This document shows positions 44,636 through 53,000 of a stretch of DNA of 64,000 nt, piece after piece (position 1 is the first letter of the stretch; each line of letters starts with the position of its first letter). The stretch covers positions 18,501 through 82,500 of the forward strand of contig NZ_FCOK02000041.1 of NCBI RefSeq assembly GCF_001544555.2, read 5' to 3'. The position numbers were made by a program, and so were the translations under genes. This DNA is from Caballeronia udeis. Its GTDB lineage: Bacteria > Pseudomonadota > Gammaproteobacteria > Burkholderiales > Burkholderiaceae. The notes beneath the pieces are model-generated. The model was not told the origin of the DNA, made no database searches, and was given only the letters and a program-made list of their open reading frames with translations.

Positions 44636-45607
44636 CTAGCCTTTTAAGACCTGATGCTCGATCACACCAAAAATAGAATGCCGATTCTGGTCCGTCATGT
44701 CGATCTTGACGGTGTCGCCGAACTTCAGAAATGGGGTTCGGCACTCACCGTGTTGTAATTGCTCAACGGCGCGTACCTCCAGCAGAGTGGCCGATCCGGT
44801 ATCGTCGAGCGGATCGGATACGGTGCCGCTACCGAGAATGGTCCCTGCGGCGAGCTTCCGTGACGTTGCTGCATGGGCAATGAGTCGGCCGAAGCTGAAA
44901 TTCATATATTCGGCGCGCGGCGAGCCGACCCAACGGTTATTCACATGGACAGTAAGGGCACCGTGGAGTTTTCCATCTCTCCAGTTGTCGTTGAGTTCGT
45001 CGAGCGTAACGAACACCGGGCTGAATATTGTCGAGGGTTTGGCCCTCAAGAATCCGAATCCGGCTTCTTGTTCCGCGGCACCAAAAGCTCGCAAGCTCAC
45101 GTCGTTTGCCATGCCGACCAGCTTGATATGGCTTAAAGCATGTTCCGGGGAGATACCCATCGGAACAGTGTCCACAACAACGACAACCTCGCCCTCGAAA
45201 TCCATGTCGTGGGCTTCTGACGGCAGGTACGACGGCCCGTATGAAGGCAACAAGTCATCCGACGCTCCTTGATACATAAGTGGCGTCGTGTCGCTCCAAC
45301 GGTTTTTGTTGTTCCAGGCCTTTGCCACCAGCTCGCTATGAGTCTTGAAGGCCGATGCGTCTAGCCATTGTGGTGCCCGGGCCAAGGGCGCCTGCGTGTC
45401 TTTCTTGTCGAACGCGAACACTCCTTCGGCATTGCCGTTCTCCAACTTTTGAGCTTGGGCGGCGAGTGCGTCGGCCACCTTGTCCCACAGTTCAATGGCG
45501 CTGAGCAAGGTCGTTGCGGCGTCGGCTTTCACGGCTCTGGTGAGGTCGCGCGACACGATAATCAAGCGGCCATCTTTTTCACCGTTGATGAGAGATGCGA
45601 GTTTCAT
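44636..45607 (-). CDS. FAH-family hydrolase (set 2)
   Basis: The 323-residue protein has the two-domain bacterial FAH layout. The N-terminal domain starts MKLASLINGEKDGRLIIVSRDL. The catalytic part has LMYQGASDD, DFEGEVVVVVDTVPMG, GMANDVSLRAF, GFGFLRAKPSTIFSPV and ILGSGTVSDP. It should hydrolyse the C-C bond of an acyl-pyruvate-type product with a divalent metal. I use the ATG at 45607; a GTG four codons earlier sits on the AAAGG site. It is last in the leftward operon after the cyclase. Confidence 0.88.
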   Translation of the reverse strand: MKLASLINGEKDGRLIIVSRDLTRAVKADAATTLLSAIELWDKVADALAAQAQKLENGNAEGVFAFDKKDTQAPLARAPQWLDASAFKTHSELVAKAWNNKNRWSDTTPLMYQGASDDLLPSYGPSYLPSEAHDMDFEGEVVVVVDTVPMGISPEHALSHIKLVGMANDVSLRAFGAAEQEAGFGFLRAKPSTIFSPVFVTLDELNDNWRDGKLHGALTVHVNNRWVGSPRAEYMNFSFGRLIAHAATSRKLAAGTILGSGTVSDPLDDTGSATLLEVRAVEQLQHGECRTPFLKFGDTVKIDMTDQNRHSIFGVIEHQVLKG

Positions 45608-45677
45608 TCGTAAATTCACCTTTCAAAAAGTCCAATTCAGACAGGCGTCGCACGACACCCTCATTTCATCAGGATAC

Positions 45678-46448
45678 CTAGTCGATGATGCCCACCGCGC
45701 GGGTCCAGCCTGCGGAGCCGTGAGCCACCTTCACTGGAAAGCAGGCTACGCGGAACCCTTTGGCCGGCAGTTGCTCGAGGTTGTGCAGTTTTTCGATCTG
45801 GCAGTAGCCGACTTCCATCCCGGCCTTGTGTCCCTCCCAAATGAGTGACGCATCGCCGGTCGCGGCGAACTTGCGAGCGGTATGAACGAACGGAGCGTCC
45901 CAGCTCCAGCCGTCGGTTCCTACGACCTTGACTCCCTGATTGGCAAGGAACAGCGTGGCATCGCGTCCCATACCGCAGCCAGAGTTCACATAGTCCTTCT
46001 GGCCGTAGCGGGCACCGGCGCTGGTATTTACAACCACGATTTCGAACGGACGCAATTCGTGGCCGATGCGATCCAGTTCACGTCGCATATCGTCCGAGGT
46101 CACCAGATAGCCATCTTCGAAATGTCGGAAGTCCAGCTTGATGCCGGGCTGGAAAAACCAGCCAAGCGGCAGCTCATCGATTGTCAGGGCGCGCTCCCCG
46201 CCGTCCATGGTCGGATGGTAGTGCCAGGGGGCATCGACGTGCGTGCCGTTGTGAGTGGAAATGTGGACATTCTCGACGGCCCAACCGAGGCCTTCAGGGA
46301 GGTCCTCCAAACGTGCACCGGGAAACGACGCGATCAGATCCTTGCCGCCCTCGGCGTGCGCCGTGTACTCGATGTTCACACGTTGATGACGTGGGTCCGC
46401 GAATTCGTTGTTCTCGAGCGGGACAGACAAATCAATGTAGGTGGGCAT
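45678..46448 (-). CDS. Cyclase/kynurenine-formamidase-like metal hydrolase
   Basis: The 256-residue protein has the PF04199 signature H66-N-G-T-H70-V-D72-A-P-W-H76, the metal site of the family, in a sequence beginning MPTYIDLSVPLENN. Members hydrolyse amides or lactones. In this operon it may open a lactone or cyclic product of ring cleavage, which is inference. The ATG at 46448 has AGGAG 7 nt upstream; the longest frame overlaps the preceding hydrolase gene by 200 nt and is not credible. It follows the C-C hydrolase by 28 nt. Confidence 0.88.
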   Translation of the reverse strand: MPTYIDLSVPLENNEFADPRHQRVNIEYTAHAEGGKDLIASFPGARLEDLPEGLGWAVENVHISTHNGTHVDAPWHYHPTMDGGERALTIDELPLGWFFQPGIKLDFRHFEDGYLVTSDDMRRELDRIGHELRPFEIVVVNTSAGARYGQKDYVNSGCGMGRDATLFLANQGVKVVGTDGWSWDAPFVHTARKFAATGDASLIWEGHKAGMEVGYCQIEKLHNLEQLPAKGFRVACFPVKVAHGSAGWTRAVGIID

Positions 46449-46476
46449 TTTCATTCTCCTTGTGGATGGCAACCGG

Positions 46477-47652
46477 TCACGTGCGGACGCCTTGCGCGCC
46501 CAGTTCGCCGAACGTCTGCGCGATCCAGTCCGCGATGTAGTCGCGAGCGTTATCCTGGTTGTCAGCGCTGCAGTGCTCCACGCCGCCTTCACGCTTCGTA
46601 AAGAATTTGAGTTCACGCTTCGGGCTGTTGACCGCACCGTCGTACTGCTGATGTGCATACTCAAGCGGGATCTGGCGGTCATGTGCCCCGTGGGTGGTCA
46701 GGAACGGGACAGTGATCTTGTCGATGACCGGTGCGAGCGTGACGCCCGGCGCGAACTCCATGAACTCATCGAGCGAATTCTTGCCCCAAACCCACTGAAC
46801 GTGCTCCCAGTAGTGCGGTACCGGCGTGTCACCCTCACGGGCAAGGCGCCGTTTCTGCAACTCACCCCAGTTGAAGTTCGCGCCCCAAGCCACACAAAGC
46901 TTGAAGCGTTTCTCCATAGCCGCGGCGCGGGGTGCGTAGTAGCCACCCAAAGACCAGGCACCTACGCCGATGAAGCCGTGATTAACGTCTTCGCGCGTTT
47001 CGAGGTAATCCACGACAGCGCCAGCCCAGACTTCCGACTCGATCACTGCCGTCAGTCCTTTTAGGCGCAGCGCTTCGCCAACACCTGGCTGGTCGACCGA
47101 GATACTCGACACGCCGCGGCGGGCGAGCGCTTGCTGGATGCCCGAGCCGTAGATCATTTCCTTGGTGCTGTCCAACCCGTTGAATAGCGCGATGCACGGC
47201 ACGGGCAGGTCGTCGACACGCGAAGCCTTGACGAACAGGCCGGCGAGTGTTGTGCCTTGATAGGGGATATCAACCCGCTCGCAGTTCTCCTCGTGCAGTT
47301 CGACGAAGCTTGCAAAACTGCTGAGCATCTTCTGATAGACGGCCTTGCGCGGCGCGTAGTCACGGTGCTGCATGCGCTCGGCGGTCAGATAGTAGGTCGA
47401 AGCACGTCCGTGTTTTGCACCGGCGCTCAGGCGACGATTGAGCGTCAGGTCTTCCCTGGCCAGTTCGACGAGGCGATCGGCCTGCTCACACCAGGCGTTG
47501 AAGAACGCCTCGGTGCCCCCGTCGTCGCCACGCGTGGATGGCTCGACGAGGTGGCGGCAAATGGAGTCCACCTCACCGATGTTTGCACCCATGGTCAGCG
47601 CGAGATTGGTCGAGAGGTTCCAGACGTAGTTTGTTGGGAAATACTCCAGCAT
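46477..47652 (-). CDS. Alpha/beta-hydrolase of the FrsA/DHPON C-C hydrolase group
   Basis: The 391-residue protein has a helical N-terminal half and a C-terminal alpha/beta-hydrolase. The nucleophile Ser is in GAWSLGGYY (about 234), the acid Asp in HGAHDRQIP (about 325), and the His in GVEHCSADN (about 360). This layout resembles 2,6-dihydropseudooxynicotine hydrolase, which cleaves a C-C bond in a side-chain ketone. A matching step on a ring-cleaved polyphenol is plausible. AAGGAG lies 5 nt before the ATG at 47652. It is second in the leftward operon. Confidence 0.85.
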   Translation of the reverse strand: MLEYFPTNYVWNLSTNLALTMGANIGEVDSICRHLVEPSTRGDDGGTEAFFNAWCEQADRLVELAREDLTLNRRLSAGAKHGRASTYYLTAERMQHRDYAPRKAVYQKMLSSFASFVELHEENCERVDIPYQGTTLAGLFVKASRVDDLPVPCIALFNGLDSTKEMIYGSGIQQALARRGVSSISVDQPGVGEALRLKGLTAVIESEVWAGAVVDYLETREDVNHGFIGVGAWSLGGYYAPRAAAMEKRFKLCVAWGANFNWGELQKRRLAREGDTPVPHYWEHVQWVWGKNSLDEFMEFAPGVTLAPVIDKITVPFLTTHGAHDRQIPLEYAHQQYDGAVNSPKRELKFFTKREGGVEHCSADNQDNARDYIADWIAQTFGELGAQGVRT

Positions 47653-47720
47653 CACAACTCCTTCAAGGAAAAAGCTATAAGAGGACGCACTGTCCGCTCA
47701 GGAGAACGGGTTCACCATCG

Positions 47721-48935
47721 TTACGCCGCCCGTTGGACGCGAGCGGCCACGTGTCGTCGAATGGCCGTGCCGGCGGGGATCAGGCAAACAACGTAGATGG
47801 TCGCTGACACCCAGCCCAAGGCACGGAAGTTCGAATTGCCGACGGCTGCCGCGGCGACCGCGGGGGCGAGGGCCTGTCCGAAGGTGCTCGCTGACGCACC
47901 CAAGGCCGGAAGCCGTCCGGACGGGTCGATTTCGGCCGCGAGCGCGAGGAGGTAAGGCAGGCCGAAGAACCAGACACCCATGACCGCGCAGGCACTCACC
48001 GAATAGCTGAAGACGGTCTGACCATAGGCCATCGTCACGGTCGCAATGATCGAACCACCGAAACCGATGACCTGGGGCCATCAGTAGCCGAGCCGGCGCC
48101 CCAGTAGCGCGGCAAGAACGGAGCCGAGCCCGCCGGTAATCAAGGCCGCTGCGAGGGCGAGGCCGATCGTCTGCGGATCCAGACCAATGGCGCGCCCAAT
48201 CCGCTCCTGATAGACCCAAAGCACCTGGTGGCCCAGGAGGACCAGGCCAATGCAGGCGAGCAACAGAAATGCCGTCAGACCGATTCCGTGTTGGAGACTT
48301 CCAGGTCGAGCAGGATGGGGTCGCCCCGCTTCAGTTGGCCGAGCCTGCGATCGAGGGATGAGAGACGAGGCGGCGAGGGCGATCGCCGCGAGCAGAGCGA
48401 ACTGCATCAGGAAAGCCGGCATGCCGAACTTGCGCAGCAGGAAAGTCGAGCCAATGACCGCAGGCGGTCCCCAGAACAAAGCGGCGGCGGATACCATGGC
48501 ATAACCGCGTGCAGCCTGTCCCGAACCTGCAATCGTTGCGTACATGACGGCCTGAACGGCACCGATCCCGACTCCGACGATGATGCGGCTAGCCGTTACC
48601 GAAGCGAAAGTGCCCGCGAGCGCGTTGGAAAACGTGCCGACGTTGACCGCAACTAATCCCCATTGCAAAATTCGGCGACGGTCGGAAGGATGCACGATCA
48701 TCGCCACGAGGGTGCATGTCGCGGCGGCCGTAATAAGCTCTGCGGAGAACACCACGCCGATCTGTTGCAGGGTCAGCCCCAGCAGGTCTGCAAGTCCACC
48801 CGTGAAAACGGGTTGCGTCTGCACACTGCCAAGCGCGATGACTTGCAGGAGCATCAGAACCGCCCAGACGCTCTTGCCGAACTTCACTTCAGTCTCTCGC
48901 GCAAGTGGCGTGATAGTGGACACAGCGGAATGCAT
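47721..48935 (-). pseudogene. MFS transporter interrupted by one in-frame stop (set 2)
   Basis: Both halves are in one frame, separated by TGA at 48081-48083 (RRLGY-stop-WPQVIGFGGS). The N-terminal 284 residues hold about eight helices (VWAVLMLLQVIALGS, then SRIIVGVGIGAVQAVMYATIAG). The downstream part adds the last four (TVFSYSVSACAVMGVWFFGLPYLLAL, then WVSATIYVVCLIPAGTA). A CGA to TGA change would explain it. The transporter is probably non-functional unless the base is a sequencing error. GGAGAAG precedes the ATG. Genes downstream could still be expressed. Confidence 0.75.
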
Positions 48936-48977
48936 TGGTCTTCTCCGTGGCTGTAGGTCAATCGTGGAAAGAAAATC

Positions 48978-49092
48978 TCATCGGCTAGCAGTGAGCGGCA
49001 GATCAGGGCCAGCGAGGAAGCGAGTCGAGCGCTTCATCTCCTCGACGCGATAGAAAAACGATGTGATTCCTGCGATGGCAACTTTTGTATTC
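48978..49092 (-). pseudogene. Beheaded fragment of the extradiol dioxygenase (left arm copy)
   Basis: On the minus strand, codons reading VAIAGITSFFYRVEEMKRS align with the start of the intact dioxygenase at 50739 (MAIVGIASLLYGVEDVKRS). The start codon has become GTT, and the frame ends at a TGA after about 34 codons. It is a truncated copy that once headed the leftward operon now starting with the MFS gene. Confidence 0.8.
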
Positions 49093-49363
49093 AGGAAATC
49101 GAAGGCAATACGGCGCCCTGCCTTGGCAAAAAGCATCTGCGGCCATTGGACGGGTGGTTGCGGCTGCAAGAGATATCTCGTGCGGTCGCAACAGGCGGAA
49201 AGACTAGGTGATCAGACGAAAAATGGCAGGCATGGCGTCTCCGGTATCTTCGTTATGCGCCGAAGTGCTCTGGCGACTGGTGTAGATGGAGTTTCGTATA
49301 GCGCGATGCGTTTGGACAGTTTATTGTTTCTACGCGATGCGTTTAAACCATAAACGTCAGGAG
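48990..49363 (-). repeat. Left arm of inverted duplication of the LysR-dioxygenase promoter region
   Basis: Read on the minus strand this matches 50458-50825 on the plus strand across the whole length. By eye I count about 12 differences in the first 130 bases, with more changes in the former coding part. It keeps both AAACGCATCG direct repeats (as CGATGCGTTT at 49304-49313 and 49335-49344) and a degraded form of the GCGACCGCACGAG hairpin. It now provides the upstream region of the leftward MFS-hydrolase-cyclase-FAH operon. Confidence 0.88.
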
Positions 49364-49366
49364 ATA

Positions 49367-49466
49367 CCTGCGCGAAGATTTCAATGGCGGGCTTGCTGAT
49401 GCAGGAGGGAGAGACGACGGTGCTCGCGCTGAAAATGGAGAGCCTGATGCGCAAGCGAATGCGTAC
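49367..49466 (+). pseudogene. Remnant of a second lysR copy
   Basis: Plus-strand codons (LREDFNGGL, then in another frame TVLALKMESLMR) align with residues 44-77 of the intact LysR protein (LREYFNDEL, TSLALSLEHPIR). The first 43 codons with the DNA-binding helix are missing and the frame is broken. It sits where a LysR gene would start in the duplicated arm, confirming that the duplication included the regulator. Confidence 0.65.
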
Positions 49467-49526
49467 CCGGCGAAAGGCTAGTGGACTAGTGCGCGGCTTG
49501 CTGCGTTACCTTCCCAATCTTCCACA

Positions 49527-50450
49527 TCAATATTCGACAAGCGCCATCTCGGACGCGACCGTCCGCATCAATTGACGAACCCAGGTAATCACGGGGTCGT
49601 TTTCCTGATATTTGTGCCACTGCAGTAACTCCACCAACGGCGGCACCTGCATCGGGCAAGGCAATACACGAATGGGCCACTGCGCAGAGGCCTTCTGCGC
49701 CAGCCGCGTCTGTAGTGTTCCAATCCGGTTTGTACCGCTCAAAAACATGGGCACCCGTGAGAATGTAGACACCCATACCTCCGTTCGTCGCGAGATGCCA
49801 TGTGCTCGAAAAAATTCGACATCGTCCGTACTCAGACGACCCGCACCCCACTGCGTGTTGACATGTCCAAGCGAGATGTATTGGTCGGCGGAAATTGCAT
49901 CGCCCACTTGATCATTTTCATTCCAGACAACACAGGAAAACGTGTCCCGGAACAGCTCTTCTGAAGGATGTTTCTTGGCCTCTGACTTGTCACTAATAAT
50001 CAACAGGTCGATATCGCCACTGTCAAGTTCCTCTTCGAAGCGAGGGGTGAGGGCGCGAAAGTCGAACCGTACCAACGGAGCTTCACGGGAAGCTCGTTCA
50101 ACGACGGCAGGCATGAATACGGTTTCCACGTAGTCAGAGCAGGTGACCGTAATGTTCCGGTTCACGTTCGCCAGTTCGATGCCCGCCGACGTGGAGGAGG
50201 TTATCGCCTGCAGTTGTAGCAATACATCGCGAATCGGATGTTCCAGCGACAAGGCAAGAGAAGTCGGAACCATCGTCTTCCCCACTTGCGTCAGCAACTC
50301 GTCATTGAAGTATTCGCGCAGGCGAGTGAGCGCACAACTCATCGCAGGCCTGCTGAGATACAGCCGGTCAGCCGCTCGGGTGACACTTTTTTCTGCGAGC
50401 AACGCGTCCAGGCACACGAGATTGTTCAGATCGAGCTTGTTGAATCGCAT
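49527..50450 (-). CDS. LysR-family regulator (NodD-like) of the set 2 operons
   Basis: The 307-residue protein has the LysR helix-turn-helix at about 6-65 (LDLNNLVCLDALLAEKSVTRAADRLYLSRPAMSCALTRLREYFNDELL) and a substrate-binding C-terminal domain. Its start (RFNKLDLNNL) is typical of the NodD/LeuO/PbpR branch, whose NodD members respond to flavonoids. It diverges from the dioxygenase gene across 288 bp. It is flanked on both sides by copies of its promoter region and so may control both outward operons. Confidence 0.9.
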   Translation of the reverse strand: MRFNKLDLNNLVCLDALLAEKSVTRAADRLYLSRPAMSCALTRLREYFNDELLTQVGKTMVPTSLALSLEHPIRDVLLQLQAITSSTSAGIELANVNRNITVTCSDYVETVFMPAVVERASREAPLVRFDFRALTPRFEEELDSGDIDLLIISDKSEAKKHPSEELFRDTFSCVVWNENDQVGDAISADQYISLGHVNTQWGAGRLSTDDVEFFRAHGISRRTEVWVSTFSRVPMFLSGTNRIGTLQTRLAQKASAQWPIRVLPCPMQVPPLVELLQWHKYQENDPVITWVRQLMRTVASEMALVEY

Positions 50451-50476
50451 GCCTGTGCTCCTGGTGTTTATCGCTT

Positions 50477-50517
50477 AAACGCATCGTGTGCAAACAATAA
50501 ACTGTCCAAACGCATCG
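50477..50517 (+). promoter_or_regulatory. Direct repeats AAACGCATCG, 31 bp apart (candidate LysR sites)
   Basis: AAACGCATCG occurs at 50477-50486 and 50508-50517, exactly 31 bp start to start, about three helical turns. They lie 27-67 bp upstream of the lysR start. Both copies are kept without change in the left arm at the same spacing. LysR proteins bind as tetramers over about 50 bp, so phased direct repeats fit. Confidence 0.6.
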
Positions 50518-50629
50518 CGGTATACGAAACTTCCCCTACACCAGTCGCCAGAGCACCGCGGCGCATAACGAAGATATCGGAGACGCCATGCCTGCCTTTT
50601 TCCGTCTGATCACTTAGTCGTTCCCCCTG

Positions 50630-50663
50630 TTGCGACCGCACGAGATAGCTCGTGCGGTCGCAA
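50630..50663 (+). promoter_or_regulatory. Perfect 15-bp palindromic hairpin in the dioxygenase leader
   Basis: TTGCGACCGCACGAG and CTCGTGCGGTCGCAA are perfectly complementary around a 4-nt loop (ATAG). The element ends 75 nt before the dioxygenase ATG. No T-run follows, so it is not a standard terminator. In the left arm the second half carries three changes. It may be an operator or an RNA structure in the leader. Confidence 0.6.
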
Positions 50664-50738
50664 TCATCCTTCCAATGGTCCCGGATGCTTTTTGCCAAGG
50701 CAGAGAGTCGTATCGCCTTCAATTTTCTAGAGATAAAA

Positions 50739-51746
50739 ATGGCTATTGTCGGAATCGCATCGCTTCTCTATGGCGTCGAAGACGTGAAGCGCTCGACGCG
50801 CTTTTTCACTGACTTTGGTTTACCCATTGAAGTGGAGTCGGATACCGAATCACGTTTCCGGCTAGACGAAGGTTCGACGATCGTTATCAGGCAACTCGAT
50901 GATCCGTCGATTCCCCGTTCAGCTGTTGTGGGCAACGGCGTACGGGAAGTCGTGTGGGGCGTTGACACCCCAGGCAGTCTGAGTGCCTTCGTCGCCGACT
51001 TGCGCCGAGATCGGGAAGTCAATATTGATGACGACGGCACAGCGCACTTCCTGACGGATTGCGGCCTGCCGATGGCACTGCGTGTCTTTCACAAGACACC
51101 GATCCTTAGCGCGCCGGATGCTGTCAACTCCCCCGGCAATATCAATCGGTTCAACCAGCACCGGAAGTGGCGCCGCAGAGCCCGCCCGAAAGCGATTCAG
51201 CATGTCGTCTTCGCAGTGAAGGATTTTGAGCAGTCGTTTTTCTTCATGCGCGACCGACTGGGCTTTCGCTTGAGCGACTACCAACGCACGTATGGCATTT
51301 ACATGCGTGCGGAAGGTGCAAACAACCACCACAACATCTTCTTCCTTAACGCCAATCTCCCACTTCCCGGCTTCGACGGAGAGGTCCGATTCCACCATGC
51401 CAACTATGGCGTTGAGGATATCGACGAAATGATGGTCGGTGCCAACCACATGGAGCGGCAAGGATGGGAGCGCTCGCATCTCGGACTTGGCCGGCACCGC
51501 GTTGACTCTGCCTTGTTTTTCTACCTTCCATGCCCGGCCGGGGGCGAGGCTGAATATGGAACCGATGGTGACTATGTAGACGACACGTGGGTACCCCGTG
51601 ACTGGTTTGTTCCGTCGTTCGGGTACATCTCGTTCGTTCACAACCTCCCGGACTTCCTGATTGAACCGCCGGAATGGGAAGTCCGGTATTTCGACGAATT
51701 CGCGACGGGTGCTGAGCCTGGCTACGCCTTGACCAGCGGCAAGTAA
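50739..51746 (+). CDS. Type I extradiol ring-cleavage dioxygenase (VOC family, set 2)
   Basis: The 335-residue protein has two VOC domains. Iron-ligand positions are H155 (IQHVVFAV), H220 (RFHHANYGV) and E272 (GGEAEYGTD). The catalytic H198 (NHHNIFF) and H253 (GLGRH) are also present. It should open a vicinal diol ring made by the next gene's monooxygenase. The ATG at 50739 matches the start of the set 1 paralogue (MAILGV/MAIVGI); the longest frame runs through the control region and is rejected. First gene of the rightward operon. Confidence 0.92.
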   Translation: MAIVGIASLLYGVEDVKRSTRFFTDFGLPIEVESDTESRFRLDEGSTIVIRQLDDPSIPRSAVVGNGVREVVWGVDTPGSLSAFVADLRRDREVNIDDDGTAHFLTDCGLPMALRVFHKTPILSAPDAVNSPGNINRFNQHRKWRRRARPKAIQHVVFAVKDFEQSFFFMRDRLGFRLSDYQRTYGIYMRAEGANNHHNIFFLNANLPLPGFDGEVRFHHANYGVEDIDEMMVGANHMERQGWERSHLGLGRHRVDSALFFYLPCPAGGEAEYGTDGDYVDDTWVPRDWFVPSFGYISFVHNLPDFLIEPPEWEVRYFDEFATGAEPGYALTSGK

Positions 51747-51808
51747 CACAGAAAACAGTTCATAGATTTGCGCACGCCATAGGCGTATGCATTTAGGAGA
51801 CTTTAACG

Positions 51809-52948
51809 ATGTCGCGAGTAAAAAAGGTTCTCATTGTTGGTGGTGGTATCGGAGGTCTGACGGCGAGTGTCGCACTTGCACGCAACGGCGTGGACGTCAG
51901 CATCGTCGAGCTGAAATCGGAATGGACCGTGTACGGGGTTGGGATCATACAGCCCACCAATGCCCTGCGTGCCTTGCACGGTTTGGGACTGGCCGAGGCG
52001 TGCGTCGCGGCTGGTTTTCCGTTCCCGGGCTGGCGCATCCTCAATAGTGAGGGTGGTCTTATCGCGGACGTACCGAACCTCAATTCTGCTGCGCCGCAGT
52101 TTCTCGCGAACAACGGGATTCCCCGCAGAGCGCTGCATCAAATTCTGGTCGACACAGCTCAATCCGCCGGTGTCCAGGTCAGGCTCGGGGTCACGGTGAA
52201 GGAGTTGGAGTCGGATACCGAAGGCGTTTCCGTCTCGTTGACCGACGGTAGCGTCGAGCAATACGACCTCGTCATCGGCGCCGACGGCACGTACTCGAAA
52301 GTACGGTCGCTGCTTTTTGGAAAAACACCAACCCCGACATTCACAGGTCAGTCGGTATGGCGTTACAGCTTCCCGCGCCCGAAGGACATGACCTGGGCTT
52401 CGATCTGGTATGGCAAGCAGACCAAGGCGGGCCTCGTACCGGTGAGCGAGGAATCGATGTACCTGCTGCTGGTGACGGCAGAGCCAGGAAATCCTCGCAT
52501 GCCGGACGATCGTTTGCACACGTTGCTTCGCCAACGGCTGTCGGAATACAGCGGACTAGTTGCCGAGCTTGCCGAGCAGGTCACCGATCCAAAGGAGGTT
52601 GTCTACAAGCCGTTGGAAACCATGATGTTGCCGCAGCCATGGCACAAAGGCCGCGTGGTCCTCATTGGCGATGCAGTTCACGCGACAGTCCCTCATCTTG
52701 CGCAAGGCGCTTCCATTGCAATCGAAGACGCGGTGGTCCTGGCGAGCATGCTCGACACCGAAGAGCCTCTCGACGCGGTACTCACCGCCTTCGCACAGCG
52801 CCGCTATACACGATGCAAATTCGTTGTTGACAGTTCCTTTCAACTTGGTCAGTGGGAACTGCAGGAATGGGCGGGCCATCCTGCCGCGGACGCTGACTTT
52901 GCAGGTCTTTTGCGGCGGGCGTGGGACCGGATGACCGAGCCGGTCTAA
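51809..52948 (+). CDS. FAD-dependent aromatic-ring monooxygenase (set 2)
   Basis: The 379-residue class A flavoprotein monooxygenase has GGGIGG at 11-16, the DG region LVIGADGTYSKVR and the GD motif VLIGDAVHATVPHLAQGASIAIEDAVVLA. It should hydroxylate the ring that the dioxygenase opens; in flavonoid degraders, an enzyme of this class (FdeE in Herbaspirillum) hydroxylates the naringenin A ring. GGAGAC lies 8 nt before the ATG, 62 nt after the dioxygenase. It is paralogous to the protein at 37.5 kb. Confidence 0.92.
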   Translation: MSRVKKVLIVGGGIGGLTASVALARNGVDVSIVELKSEWTVYGVGIIQPTNALRALHGLGLAEACVAAGFPFPGWRILNSEGGLIADVPNLNSAAPQFLANNGIPRRALHQILVDTAQSAGVQVRLGVTVKELESDTEGVSVSLTDGSVEQYDLVIGADGTYSKVRSLLFGKTPTPTFTGQSVWRYSFPRPKDMTWASIWYGKQTKAGLVPVSEESMYLLLVTAEPGNPRMPDDRLHTLLRQRLSEYSGLVAELAEQVTDPKEVVYKPLETMMLPQPWHKGRVVLIGDAVHATVPHLAQGASIAIEDAVVLASMLDTEEPLDAVLTAFAQRRYTRCKFVVDSSFQLGQWELQEWAGHPAADADFAGLLRRAWDRMTEPV

Positions 52949-53000
52949 ACCGCCGGCATTCACCAGAGACCATAAAAAAAGCTACACCAAGGAGACGGAG

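Larger units (their letters stand above)
50458..50825 (+). repeat. Right arm of inverted duplication (intact control region)
   Basis: This is the intact divergent region between lysR and the dioxygenase gene, plus the first 29 dioxygenase codons. It matches the left arm at 48990-49363 in inverted orientation. The two arms flank about 1.1 kb containing the LysR gene and the lysR remnant. Confidence 0.88.
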
